DNA of 64,000 nt, taken from positions 62,001-126,000 of the forward strand of contig CAYJEY010000002.1 in the NCBI GenBank assembly GCA_964369385.1, in the 5' to 3' direction. Each line of letters begins with the position of its first letter. Position 1 is the first letter of the stretch. Origin of the DNA: CALVGQ01 sp964369385 (lineage in GTDB: Bacteria; Bacillota_I; Bacilli_A; Erysipelotrichales; Erysipelotrichaceae). Positions 26,314-35,587 of this stretch are shown here, one piece after another. The notes beneath the pieces are model-generated. The model was not told the DNA's origin. It worked only from the letters and a program-made list of their open reading frames with translations, and did not search any database. The position numbers and the translations under genes were made by a program.

Positions 26314-27054
26314 CTAAGCGGTTAATGACCTGAAATGTTTCGGAGTAATTTTCGCGACTTTTTTAAATACTTTATTGAAATATGCTAATGATGAGAAATT
26401 TAGAATCAATGACACCTCTTGAATACTCATTGTAGTAGAGATCAGATACAACTGTGCATATCGAATTTTTGTATCTAAGATGAAGTGTTCAATGGTTATA
26501 CCATAATTCTTTTTAAATACTGCAGATACATGACTTTCACTATATCCCAAATCTTTAGATACTTGACTTACTTTTAAATCTTCATTGATACGACTAGTAA
26601 TCAACTTAATTGCTTTCATCACTAATGGGTGTGAATATTTTGTGCTTCGTGAAAATAAATCATAAAATTCATCAATCATTTTTTGTTCAATGGGATGAAG
26701 TAACTCGACTTGGTCAATGGCACTTTCACTTAACACAAGTGTAAGATACTTGTTTTTCACTTTCTCAATATCTTCAATTTCACAACCGTGTTGTAAACAT
26801 CTCATAGATAGTATATCAATGAATACAATTAGATTTTTTACATAATTTGAATAATACATTACTTTAGAACTTTCTGTTTGCTGAATCTGTAGAATTAATT
26901 TTTTCGCTTTTTCAATATCAAAATTATTGAAATAATGAAGAAATCTTATTTCTTGATGATATGTTAAACGATGTCCAAACATTTCTCTAGGTAATTGATA
27001 CATACTCATTCTCTCTTTCATTATAATTGTAGATAAATCATTGAATTTTGTCAA
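26314..27054 (-). CDS. AraC-family transcriptional regulator (second of a tandem pair)
   Basis: The 246-residue protein ends in an AraC-type double helix-turn-helix (about residues 145-245; KVSQVSKDLGYSESHVSAVFKK and ILNFSSLAYFNKVFKKVAK). The N-terminal half is helical and of unknown type. It is the first gene of the two-regulator transcript, 66 bases from the divergent sulfatase gene. Control of the sulfatase-GH13-GH43-MATE operon is the likely role. Confidence 0.87.
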   Translation of the reverse strand: MTKFNDLSTIIMKERMSMYQLPREMFGHRLTYHQEIRFLHYFNNFDIEKAKKLILQIQQTESSKVMYYSNYVKNLIVFIDILSMRCLQHGCEIEDIEKVKNKYLTLVLSESAIDQVELLHPIEQKMIDEFYDLFSRSTKYSHPLVMKAIKLITSRINEDLKVSQVSKDLGYSESHVSAVFKKNYGITIEHFILDTKIRYAQLYLISTTMSIQEVSLILNFSSLAYFNKVFKKVAKITPKHFRSLTA

Positions 27055-27070
27055 TAAACTTAAAGATGTA

Positions 27071-27110
27071 TTAGTTTTAATTTATGAAAACGGTATGATA
27101 TCCACAGGAG
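27071..27110 (+). promoter_or_regulatory. Sulfatase operon promoter region with cre-like site
   Basis: A -10-like TATGAT lies at 27094-27099, with no good -35 box (TTAGTT at 27071-27076), as is usual for activator-dependent promoters such as AraC targets. TGAAAACGGTATGA (27085-27098) matches the cre consensus in all fixed positions but one and overlaps the -10. The ribosome site CAGGAG is at 27105-27110. Confidence 0.55.
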
Positions 27111-27120
27111 ATATATAATT

Positions 27121-28470
27121 ATGAAAAGACCTAATGTTTTATTTATTATTGTTGATCAATGGTCAACACGTTGTGCAAATGGGCGCAACAACGCTAAGGG
27201 TGTACTTACCCCTGGACTAACTAGATTACGTGATGAAGGGATGTGCTTTGAGAATAGCTACAGTGTATTCCCTTTGTGTTGTCCAAGTCGCGCAAGTTTC
27301 TTTACAGGAATGTATCCACAAAATCACAATATCAATGACAATGAAGAAATTATCAAAATTTTTAAGGGTTCAATTCCAAAAAGAGCTGACCTTCCTACCA
27401 TGGGGCAATACTTTAAGCAAGCTGGATATAAAACAGCTTACTTCGGTAAGGAACATGCAGGCGGATATGGTTGGGATCACATTGATGAATTTGGATCACT
27501 AAAATATACAGGCGGAGGAATGTTGGCAGAAGGTTCCGCTTATGATCAGTTTTTTACAAAAGATGCGGTAGATTATTTGAAGCAAGAACACGATCAACCA
27601 TTCTACATGACACTATCTCTGATTAATCCACACGATATATGTAAAGTTATTGGTGGTAAAGTCAAAGGAGCAACATTTGCCGATGCAATCTTCTTCTGCC
27701 GCGATGATAGTGAACCTTATTTAAGAAATCAATCCAGAGCAGATCTACCTATTAATCATGATGCTCCAATACATAAGGGAATGATTAAGGAAAATGACTA
27801 TATGTTTGAGGACTTAAAGGATATGGATGAAAATGCATGGAAACGTTACATCTCTACTTATCACCTACTTATAGAGAAAACTGACTGGTATTTAGAGTTG
27901 ATTTTAGATACATTGAAAACTCAAGGTTTGGAAAAAGACACTATTGTCGTATTCACAAGTGATCATGGTGATATGATGGGGAGTCACGGACTAATTTCAA
28001 AAGTACCATTTTATGAAGAGTCAGTAAAAACGCAATTTATAATCAAATATCCAGAAGTCATTCAATATAACAGTTCAAATCAGTCTCATTTAATTAGCTC
28101 AATTGATATTATGCCTACATTACTTGACCTATGTAATATTCAAGTTTTGCAAGAGATGGATGGAAAAAGCTTTAAAAAGGCTTGTTTATCAAAAGATACA
28201 CAAAGTCATCAAATTGTATTTTCACAAAATGATACAGGACGTATGATTCGTCACAAAGATTATAAATTTATATTAAGTGAGATGGATGGACAAGTTCATG
28301 AAGTCTTATTTGATTTACGAAATGATCCCATGGAATATCATAACTTATCTCATGATGAACAATACACTGATATTAAAAACAAACTTAAAGAAACACTACT
28401 GTCGCATTTATCTGAGCAAAAAATAGATATCGCCTATCACTATAACTACAATAAAAAAGGAGTAAATTAA
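27121..28470 (+). CDS. Cytoplasmic sulfatase (alkaline phosphatase superfamily)
   Basis: This is a 449-residue type I sulfatase. LCCPSRASFFTG holds the Cys53-x-Pro-Ser-Arg motif in which Cys is converted to formylglycine; this needs a maturase that is not in the window. Metal ligands are expected from IVDQW (Asp12) and TSDHGDMMGSHG. The family removes sulfate esters from sugars or phenols; relatives annotated as phosphonate monoester hydrolases or choline sulfatases use the same motif. No signal peptide is present, so the substrate must enter the cell. It leads an operon with GH13, GH43 and MATE genes, pointing to a sulfated or otherwise decorated sugar. Confidence 0.83.
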   Translation: MKRPNVLFIIVDQWSTRCANGRNNAKGVLTPGLTRLRDEGMCFENSYSVFPLCCPSRASFFTGMYPQNHNINDNEEIIKIFKGSIPKRADLPTMGQYFKQAGYKTAYFGKEHAGGYGWDHIDEFGSLKYTGGGMLAEGSAYDQFFTKDAVDYLKQEHDQPFYMTLSLINPHDICKVIGGKVKGATFADAIFFCRDDSEPYLRNQSRADLPINHDAPIHKGMIKENDYMFEDLKDMDENAWKRYISTYHLLIEKTDWYLELILDTLKTQGLEKDTIVVFTSDHGDMMGSHGLISKVPFYEESVKTQFIIKYPEVIQYNSSNQSHLISSIDIMPTLLDLCNIQVLQEMDGKSFKKACLSKDTQSHQIVFSQNDTGRMIRHKDYKFILSEMDGQVHEVLFDLRNDPMEYHNLSHDEQYTDIKNKLKETLLSHLSEQKIDIAYHYNYNKKGVN

Positions 28471-28471
28471 T

Positions 28472-30265
28472 ATGAATTTTGCAGCAATCATCCACGAGAC
28501 AAAAAGCCGTTACGCTTACGCTTATGACAACACAACGCTACACCTTCGAATAAAAGTCGCAAAAAAAGATGTAGTATCTGCGCGTGTAATAGCTGTTGAC
28601 CCATTCAACTGGTTCCCAAACGAAAAAGGAGAATACTATTTTGATAAATCTACTGTATTTGATGTAGAGATGATTTATGAAGGAGAAACACAATATCACG
28701 ACGTTTGGTTTGTAGAAATTAAAAATGTACACACAAAAAGAATTCGATATACGTTTATGTTAGAAGCAGCAAATGGAAAAACATATGCATATGGAGTTCA
28801 GTGCTTAGATGCTACAAACAACATTGAAAAGTTCGATGGAATTTATAACTCTTTGAATTTTCCATTCTTAAATGATGAAGATATATATCAAGCACCTAGT
28901 TGGGTAAAAAATGCCGTTTGGTGTCAAGTTACAGTAAGTGCTTATAGTAAAGATGGTGAACAGTGCTCATCCAACACTGAAGGAACTTTCAAAGGAATGA
29001 TTAAGAAACTTGATTATCTTCAAGAAATGGGATTTAATGCATTATATCTTACTCCTGTATTTGAAGGAGCAAGTTGGCATAACTATGACACAACAAATTA
29101 TTTTAAAATTTCTCCCAACATGGGAACAAATGAAGATTTCAAAGCTTTTATTGATGAAGCTCATCAACGTGGAATTAAAGTAATGTTAGATGCAGTGTTC
29201 AACCACTGTGGTCCTCTACACCCTTTTTGGCAAGATGTGTTGAGACATGGAAAAGAATCTAAATACTATGATTGTTTCTACATAAACAATCACGAGAAGC
29301 CAAATGTAGATAACTTTGATATTGAGACAGGACTCTATGATGATAAAGTTTCTAAGGATTTAAACTATCGTTCTTTTGGATATACAACATTTATGCCAAA
29401 AATCAAAACGTCTCATCCTCTATGGCGTGATCAACTCCTTGAAGTTGGACGTTACTGGGTAGAAGAATACAATATTGATGGTTGGCGATTAGACGTATCT
29501 AATGAAGTTACTCACGATTTTTGGAGAGAGTTTAGAAAAGTTATTAAGTCAGCTAATAAAGATGTCTATATTATGGGAGAAAACTGGGATGACTCATATC
29601 CATGGCTTCGTGGGGATCAATTTGATTCTGTAATGAACTACACATTCATGAATGCAGTATGGGGTCTACTTAACCACAAACTTAATCATAAAATTCCACT
29701 CACTCCAACAGGTTATCAACAAGCAATCACAACCCTTAGTACCATGTATCCAAAAGGAGTAAATGAACATATGTTCAATCTTGTCTCAAGCCACGATGTA
29801 GACCGTATACTTGATGCAATGAGTCATGACAAAAGAAAAGTACTTCTTTCATTTGTGTTGCTTATGAGTTATTCTGGATCACCATGTGTTCATTATGGTG
29901 ATGAAATTGGTATGAGTGGAAAAGAGTTATCAAATCGAAGTCCTATGCTTTGGGATACAAACGATCAAGATACAACTATTCAAACTCATGTGAAGAAATT
30001 AATTTCTTTGCGTAAAAGTAATTCAGCATTAAGTAGCATGGACATTGATTGGGAAATGACAGATGATTCCAATAATTTACTAATTTATACAAAAAAATCC
30101 GATAAAAATATTACAATTCTATTAAATTTAGCCGAAGAATGTCAAACTATCATATTGCCTAAGCACCTACAAAATCGCATAGTAACTGATATTTACAATG
30201 ACTGCACTCTATCTTTTAGTACCGAAGTAAAAATTGAAGCTCATCAATTCTTGATTGTGAAATAG
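28472..30265 (+). CDS. Divergent neopullulanase-like GH13 enzyme
   Basis: The 597-residue protein has the same layout as the GH13 product at 8425: an N-terminal CBM34-like domain, then an alpha-amylase barrel. The catalytic triad is intact: Asp341 in DGWRLDVSNE, Glu370 in MGENWDD and Asp442 in SSHDVDR. The usual QIFPDRF stretch is replaced by QVTVSAYSKDGEQ, and the insert after it is shorter, so the substrate pocket is probably altered. It starts one base after the sulfatase stop. Activity on an alpha-glucoside is likely, but standard maltodextrin use is doubtful. Confidence 0.85.
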   Translation: MNFAAIIHETKSRYAYAYDNTTLHLRIKVAKKDVVSARVIAVDPFNWFPNEKGEYYFDKSTVFDVEMIYEGETQYHDVWFVEIKNVHTKRIRYTFMLEAANGKTYAYGVQCLDATNNIEKFDGIYNSLNFPFLNDEDIYQAPSWVKNAVWCQVTVSAYSKDGEQCSSNTEGTFKGMIKKLDYLQEMGFNALYLTPVFEGASWHNYDTTNYFKISPNMGTNEDFKAFIDEAHQRGIKVMLDAVFNHCGPLHPFWQDVLRHGKESKYYDCFYINNHEKPNVDNFDIETGLYDDKVSKDLNYRSFGYTTFMPKIKTSHPLWRDQLLEVGRYWVEEYNIDGWRLDVSNEVTHDFWREFRKVIKSANKDVYIMGENWDDSYPWLRGDQFDSVMNYTFMNAVWGLLNHKLNHKIPLTPTGYQQAITTLSTMYPKGVNEHMFNLVSSHDVDRILDAMSHDKRKVLLSFVLLMSYSGSPCVHYGDEIGMSGKELSNRSPMLWDTNDQDTTIQTHVKKLISLRKSNSALSSMDIDWEMTDDSNNLLIYTKKSDKNITILLNLAEECQTIILPKHLQNRIVTDIYNDCTLSFSTEVKIEAHQFLIVK

Positions 30266-30267
30266 TT

Positions 30268-31818
30268 ATGACTACATCTATTTCAAATCCAATCATACCA
30301 GGTTTCTTCCCCGATCCTTCTATATGTCGTGTTGGTGAAGATTACTATTTGGTGAATTCTAGTTTCGAATATTTTCCTGCTATCCCAATTTGGCATAGTA
30401 AAGATTTAGTTCATTGGGTTCAAATTGGAAATGCCATTGACCGCGAATCTCAAGGTTTAAATTTAGATGTGAATGTCTCTGGAGGAGTTCAAGCCTGTAC
30501 TATTCGTTATCATAAAGGAACTTACTATATTGTATCTACCTGTGTTGGAAAAACATGGCCACGACTAGATTATCACTTTATTATTCATTCAAAAGATCCA
30601 CGAGGACCTTGGTCAGATGTTATCTACATTCAAGATGCCCCAGGAATTGATGCCTCCCTCTTTTTTGATGATGATGGAAAATGTTATTTCCATGCCAACC
30701 GCCAAATCGAACCTAATACGCAAGGTATTGATGCAGAAATTTGGGCACAAGAATTAGATTTATCATCTTATCAATTAATTGGTGAAGAACACCCATTGTG
30801 GTGTGGAACAGGTGGAAAATACCCTGAAGGTCCTCATATCTACAAACGTAATGGATATTATTACTTACTTATTGCTGAAGGTGGGACTGGTCATTGGCAT
30901 ACAATCACTAGTGCTCGCGCAACTTCTATTTTTGGCCCATATACAAGTAACCCTAGAAATCCAATCCTTACTCACAAGCATTTAAGCAGTCAATATCCAA
31001 TTCAAAATGTTGGGCATGGGGATTTAGTTGAAACAATAGATGGACAATGGTTTATGGTATGTCTTGGTGTACAACCAAGGGGAAACTACATACCAGAAAA
31101 TAGTACTACAATGGATGAGGGCGGACACTTAAGTAACCTCGGTAGAGAGACATTTCTAGTTCCCGTTTTATGGGAAGATGATATTAGTTTTGTAGCTGCC
31201 CCATATAGTGGTAAGGTTGAACTAAACTTCAATTGTAATCTCATCGCTAATCGACATTCCTTAGAAAGCGAGAATCAAATGTTTAAATGGATTACTCCTC
31301 GACGCTCCATCAATCATTTCGCTTCCTTTTTATCCCATAACAAAGTAAAAATCACTGGGGGCGAACCTTTAATGTATGATGGTTTTGTGAGTTTAGTTGC
31401 TCGTCGCTTAACTTCATGGAAAGACTGTGCTTCTGTTGTTGTTGATGTTCAATCATTGCACACGCAAGACCGTGCAGGTCTATGCCTCTACTATTCATAT
31501 CAATCCTTTATTTCTATTGATTTATTAAGTCAAAATGATGAGCTAATCCTTCAAGTCACATCTCATCACTTTAATAACACATCAATTCTCTACTCTAAAC
31601 AAATAAACACATCATTAATTACATTAGCGATGGAGATGGATGATTTAGTTGCTCGTATGAGCTTCACCCAAGACAAGGATTCTGATCAAATTACATGCGA
31701 TACATCTCACTTAAATAGCAAGATGAGTGGAGGGCATACTGGATGCCTAGTTGGTATTTATGTATGTGGATGTTCCACAGTTACTTTCGATTATACCAAC
31801 TTTGGAAAAATATCATGA
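30268..31818 (+). CDS. GH43-family glycoside hydrolase (beta-xylosidase/arabinofuranosidase-like)
   Basis: The 516-residue enzyme opens with NPIIPGFFPDPSICRVGEDYYLVNSSF, the five-blade propeller signature of GH43; the Asp in FPDPS is the expected base. ASLFFDDDGKCYFHANR and KYPEGPHIYKRNGYYYLL supply further conserved acidic residues. The C-terminal ~190 residues form a beta-sandwich like that of GH43 beta-xylosidases. No signal peptide. It starts two bases after the GH13 stop without a clear ribosome site, implying coupled translation. Beta-xylosidase or alpha-L-arabinofuranosidase are both possible. Confidence 0.87.
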   Translation: MTTSISNPIIPGFFPDPSICRVGEDYYLVNSSFEYFPAIPIWHSKDLVHWVQIGNAIDRESQGLNLDVNVSGGVQACTIRYHKGTYYIVSTCVGKTWPRLDYHFIIHSKDPRGPWSDVIYIQDAPGIDASLFFDDDGKCYFHANRQIEPNTQGIDAEIWAQELDLSSYQLIGEEHPLWCGTGGKYPEGPHIYKRNGYYYLLIAEGGTGHWHTITSARATSIFGPYTSNPRNPILTHKHLSSQYPIQNVGHGDLVETIDGQWFMVCLGVQPRGNYIPENSTTMDEGGHLSNLGRETFLVPVLWEDDISFVAAPYSGKVELNFNCNLIANRHSLESENQMFKWITPRRSINHFASFLSHNKVKITGGEPLMYDGFVSLVARRLTSWKDCASVVVDVQSLHTQDRAGLCLYYSYQSFISIDLLSQNDELILQVTSHHFNNTSILYSKQINTSLITLAMEMDDLVARMSFTQDKDSDQITCDTSHLNSKMSGGHTGCLVGIYVCGCSTVTFDYTNFGKIS

Positions 31819-33164
31819 CTACGAACTTTACAAAAGGACCTATCCTTAAAAACTTAATTATATTCAGTATTCCAATACTCATCGGAAATATTTTTCAATC
31901 CTGTTATGTTGTTGCCGACACTGTCATTGTAGGAAGGTTTGTCGGGGTAGATGCCCTCGCAGCAATCGGAAGCGTTGGTACACTTGTCTTTTTAATTCTT
32001 GGTTTCATTAATGGTATGACAAGCGGGTGCGCAGTTATCAGTGCACAAAGATACGGTGCTAATGATATCGAAGGACTTAGAAATTCATTTGCGACAAGTA
32101 TTGTGATTGGTATAGTTGTGACAGTCATTTTTACTATTGTGGGAATCAGTATCTCAAGACCATTACTCGAACTTATTAATACACCAAACGACATCATTGA
32201 TTTAGCTCATTTATATGTAGTCATCATTTATTGTGGTACGATCTCAAGTACTGCTTATAATGCTTTAGGTAACATAATTCGTTCAATGGGAAATAGTCGT
32301 ATTCCTTTGTACTTCCTAATCATCGCGAGTATCGCTAATATTTCATTCAACTTATTATTTACAATCGTTTTTAATTTCGGAGTCAGTGGTGTCGCATTTG
32401 GTACAATCCTTGCTCAAACTATCGCAGCAATTTGTTGCGTTGTATATATTAAAATACACTTACCTCTTCTTCATCTAGAAACTAAACACTTTAGCTTAAA
32501 TAAAAAAGAAGTACTGATTCACATCAAAATGGCATTACCTATGGCTTTTCAATATTCAATCATCTCTTTTGGCTTTATATTTGTGCAAAGTTCTATCAAC
32601 AAGTTTGGTACCGATGCAATTGCGGCTGTATCTATAGCTCAACGAATTGAACAGTTTGCAATCTTAGTATTTCCTGTACTTGGTACTGCACTTGCAACAT
32701 TTTGTGCTCACAATATTGGTGCTAACCAATTTAACCGTATCCATAAAGGTATTATACAATGTCAATTACTTGCAATTTTTATAGCCATTTGTGGCTCTAT
32801 TTTCATCTTAGTTATGGATGATTTCCTCATTAGTATTTTTACTGAAGAATCAAATCCTACAATGATGTTGCTTTGTAAGCAATATTTAAGTTATAGTGCG
32901 CCTTGTTATATTTTACTTTCTGTAATTTTTATTCTAAGGCAATCACTCCAAGGTTTAGGAATTACAATGTTCACTATGATAGTAAGTATTGTAGAACTTG
33001 TAGTTCGCTGGGCAATTGCAACTTATTTACCATTTACACTATCATTTATTGATATTTGCTTATCTACCCCCGCTGCTTGGGTATGTGCTTCACTACTTTT
33101 TGTCATTCGATATATTGTCTATTACAAACAAAACTTATCATCTAAAGAAAACCTCGTCCCTTAA
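31815..33164 (+). CDS. MATE-family efflux transporter
   Basis: The 449-residue membrane protein has about twelve hydrophobic segments, with the MATE-type opening ILKNLIIFSIPILIGNIFQSCYVVADTVIVG and the repeat around residue 240. It uses an ion gradient to export cationic or aromatic compounds. The start ATG 31815 overlaps the GH43 stop in an ATGA tetranucleotide. An upstream in-frame codon lies deep in the GH43 gene and is rejected. An exporter is unusual in a glycan operon; it may expel an aglycone or other toxic product released by the hydrolases (inference). Confidence 0.9.
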   Translation: MTTNFTKGPILKNLIIFSIPILIGNIFQSCYVVADTVIVGRFVGVDALAAIGSVGTLVFLILGFINGMTSGCAVISAQRYGANDIEGLRNSFATSIVIGIVVTVIFTIVGISISRPLLELINTPNDIIDLAHLYVVIIYCGTISSTAYNALGNIIRSMGNSRIPLYFLIIASIANISFNLLFTIVFNFGVSGVAFGTILAQTIAAICCVVYIKIHLPLLHLETKHFSLNKKEVLIHIKMALPMAFQYSIISFGFIFVQSSINKFGTDAIAAVSIAQRIEQFAILVFPVLGTALATFCAHNIGANQFNRIHKGIIQCQLLAIFIAICGSIFILVMDDFLISIFTEESNPTMMLLCKQYLSYSAPCYILLSVIFILRQSLQGLGITMFTMIVSIVELVVRWAIATYLPFTLSFIDICLSTPAAWVCASLLFVIRYIVYYKQNLSSKENLVP

Positions 33165-33183
33165 ACTGAGACGAGGCTTTTTA
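33152..33183. terminator. Terminator after the MATE gene
   Basis: CCTCGTC (33152-33158) pairs with GACGAGG (33170-33176), followed by CTTTTTATTT. The left arm lies in the last codons of the MATE gene. On the minus strand the same stem is followed by TTTTCTTT, so it can also end the feo transcript. Confidence 0.82.
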
Positions 33184-33321
33184 TTTCTTACAATTACATT
33201 TACTATTCTTTGCATGTGGACAACCAGAGCATGCACGTCCATTTTTTTTATCAATCACTATTTTTGCAATTGCTGCAGCACAAACTGCAACAATCAACAG
33301 TACGACAATAATATCATTCAT
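33181..33321 (-). CDS. FeoB-associated Cys-rich membrane protein
   Basis: This 46-residue protein starts MNDIIVVLLIVAVCAAAIAK. One membrane segment (about residues 3-23) is followed by a short tail with GRACSGCPHAKNSKCNCKK, giving four Cys residues after the membrane. This matches the small FeoB-associated Cys-rich family. The gene starts one base after the feoB stop codon. A role in iron transport with FeoB is inferred from the family and position. It is shorter than typical gene-calling cut-offs. Confidence 0.88.
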   Translation of the reverse strand: MNDIIVVLLIVAVCAAAIAKIVIDKKNGRACSGCPHAKNSKCNCKK

Positions 33322-33322
33322 A

Positions 33323-35314
33323 CTACTTACTCAAAGCAAGTTCGGCTTTTTTTTCCCCTTTTCTTACCAGTAGTACAAGAATTGCAATTAATGCGATAGT
33401 AACAATTAATCCAGGAACAAATCCTGTACCAACTGTACCAAGAGTGATTAATGTTCCAATTTGGTAAACACAGAATGCAACTACATATCCGACACCAAAT
33501 TGTAAACCAATTCCAGTCCATAACCATTTGCGATTTTCAATTTCAGCATTCATCGCACCAATTGCAGCAAAGCATGGAGGTGTGAATAAGTTAAACATTA
33601 AGTAAGCTAGTGCTGCTACTGAAGTAATTCCCATTACTGATGCTACTTCATTTGCACCAGATACTAGAGCTAATTCATCAACACTAATAAAGTTAGTAAT
33701 TCCAAATACAACTGCAAGTGTTCCTACTACATTTTCTTTGGCGATAAACCCAGTAATTGCTGCTGCTGCAAGTTGCCATGTTCCAAATCCAAGTGGCAAT
33801 AACGCTAAAGCAAATGGTGAAGCAATACTTGCAAGTATACTCGTATTCTCTGCACCTTCAGCTACAACTTCAAAGCTCCAATTAAATGTTTGCATCATGT
33901 AGATTGCAAGATTACATAACATAATGATTGTCGCTGCTTTTACGATGAAAGCCTTCGCACGTGAGAACATTGATATTGCAGCACGTGTTAAACTTGGCCA
34001 ACGATATTCAGGTAGCTCAAGAATAAAGTAAGTTTTCTTATTTTTTTCTCCTGTAATTTTTAAAATTACCCAAGCCAATACAATAATTAATACTATTCCA
34101 GAGAAGTACATTAGTGTACTTACCCATGAAGCGTTTGCGAAAAATACTCCTGAAAACAATGCAATTACAGGTATTTTTGCACCACATGGAATAAATGGTG
34201 TCAACATTGCAGTTGTACGACGTTGGCGCACATCTTTAATTGTACGAGTTGCCATTACTCCTGGAATTGCACAACCTGTACCGATAACCATTGGAATAAT
34301 TGATTTCCCCGATAATCCAATGATTTTAAAGAAACGATCCATAACTACTGCTACACGAGCCATATAACCACAATCTTCTAACAAAGCTAGTAAGAAGAAC
34401 ATAACCATGATTAGTGGAAGGAACCCAACTACTGCTCCAACCCCGTTAACAATACCTTCTAGTACTATAGCAGATAATACCGGTGATACTCCTGCAAGAG
34501 CAGTTTCTACAATTCCATAGAATTGCTCAATATATCCACCTAACCAGTCAGCAATCATTGGGCCAACTTGTTCCTGCGAAATTTTAAATACTTGCCACAT
34601 CACTACTGCGAAAATTGGAATCCCTAGCCATTTATGTGCTAGTACACGGTCTACTTTGTCTTGCATTGTAACTGAAGAACTTTTTACACTTCTTACTTCT
34701 ACCGCTTTTACAAGTTCATTTACGAATTCATAGCGTTTGTGATCTTGAGATTGCGCTTCTTCTTTAGTAGCTGTGCTACTGTTGAGTAATTCAGTCGGTG
34801 CTTTTTGTGTTTTCCCATTAGCTTGCACAACCGCATTAACTAATTCATTTAAACCGTTGTCTTTAAATCCAGATGCAACTGTAAAGATAACTGAACAGCC
34901 TAACATTTCCTCTAATTTTTCTTTATTAATTTCAATTTGTTTTGACTTTACTGAGTCTGCTTTGTTTAGTGCAACCACTACTGGTATACCAAGTTCTAGT
35001 AATTGCGTTGTGAAGAATAAGCTACGACTTAAATTTGTAGCATCCACAATATTAATAATAACATCTGGTGCTTCTTGCAGTACAAATTCTCTAGTAATGT
35101 TTTCTTCTGATGTAAAAGGTGACATTGAATAAGCCCCTGGTAAATCAACCGCTGTTATCTCAACACCAGATTGATTTAAATTCTTTTTCACTTTTCCTTC
35201 TTTTTTCTCAACGGTAACTCCTGCCCAGTTCCCTACTTTTTCTACCTTCCCTGTGATAGCGTTAAATAATGTTGTTTTCCCACTATTAGGATTTCCTGTT
35301 AATGCTACTCTCAT
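33323..35314 (-). CDS. feoB: Ferrous iron transport protein B
   Basis: FeoB is the Fe(II) uptake membrane protein. The 663-residue protein starts with the GTPase domain: G1 GNPNSGKTT (residues 7-15), a switch region with NWAGVTVE, G3 DLPGAYS, and G4 NKAD. A helical linker and the double Gate-type membrane domain follow (for example the IPCGAKIPV stretch near residue 375). GGAGGAG lies before the ATG. feoA is upstream in the same direction, and the gap between them contains a perfect 16-base palindrome. Confidence 0.96.
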   Translation of the reverse strand: MRVALTGNPNSGKTTLFNAITGKVEKVGNWAGVTVEKKEGKVKKNLNQSGVEITAVDLPGAYSMSPFTSEENITREFVLQEAPDVIINIVDATNLSRSLFFTTQLLELGIPVVVALNKADSVKSKQIEINKEKLEEMLGCSVIFTVASGFKDNGLNELVNAVVQANGKTQKAPTELLNSSTATKEEAQSQDHKRYEFVNELVKAVEVRSVKSSSVTMQDKVDRVLAHKWLGIPIFAVVMWQVFKISQEQVGPMIADWLGGYIEQFYGIVETALAGVSPVLSAIVLEGIVNGVGAVVGFLPLIMVMFFLLALLEDCGYMARVAVVMDRFFKIIGLSGKSIIPMVIGTGCAIPGVMATRTIKDVRQRRTTAMLTPFIPCGAKIPVIALFSGVFFANASWVSTLMYFSGIVLIIVLAWVILKITGEKNKKTYFILELPEYRWPSLTRAAISMFSRAKAFIVKAATIIMLCNLAIYMMQTFNWSFEVVAEGAENTSILASIASPFALALLPLGFGTWQLAAAAITGFIAKENVVGTLAVVFGITNFISVDELALVSGANEVASVMGITSVAALAYLMFNLFTPPCFAAIGAMNAEIENRKWLWTGIGLQFGVGYVVAFCVYQIGTLITLGTVGTGFVPGLIVTIALIAILVLLVRKGEKKAELALSK

Positions 35315-35328
35315 CTTATCTCCTCCGT

Positions 35329-35344
35329 GTTAGTTAAAACTAAC
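35329..35344. promoter_or_regulatory. Palindromic operator between feoA and feoB
   Basis: GTTAGTTAAAACTAAC is a perfect 16-base inverted repeat just upstream of the feoB ribosome site. A related imperfect repeat lies upstream of feoA. Half-sites of the GTTAG/CTAAC type recall DtxR/IdeR/MntR-class metal regulators, but no regulator gene is present here, so the class is inferred. Confidence 0.6.
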
Positions 35345-35363
35345 TTTATCCCCTAAAAAAAAC

Positions 35364-35573
35364 TTAAAGGCAAATTACCTCTGCCAAGTCTTTATCAATG
35401 CTGTATCTTGCATCTTTAATTGATACAACATATACTTCATTCAACTTAGAAAGTACAGTAATTTTTTCTCCACTATAGCATCCCAATGTAAATAGAAAAT
35501 CTTTTAACTCACCATCCGCATTGATTTCAGCAATCTTATACTCTTGATTAAAACTTGCTTCTGTAAGATTCAT
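35364..35573 (-). CDS. feoA: Ferrous iron transport protein A
   Basis: This 69-residue cytoplasmic protein is a single SH3-like FeoA domain (LKDFLFTLGCYSGEKITVLSKLNEVYVVSIKDARYSID). FeoA supports FeoB activity. It is the first gene of the feoA-feoB-small protein operon, with a strong promoter and a GGAGG ribosome site upstream. Confidence 0.92.
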   Translation of the reverse strand: MNLTEASFNQEYKIAEINADGELKDFLFTLGCYSGEKITVLSKLNEVYVVSIKDARYSIDKDLAEVICL

Positions 35574-35587
35574 TTTTTACCTCCATT

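Noticed and set aside
31743..31814. Longer start for the MATE gene
   Set aside because: These codons lie deep in the GH43 gene. The ATGA overlap at 31815 and the family N-terminus support the shorter form.
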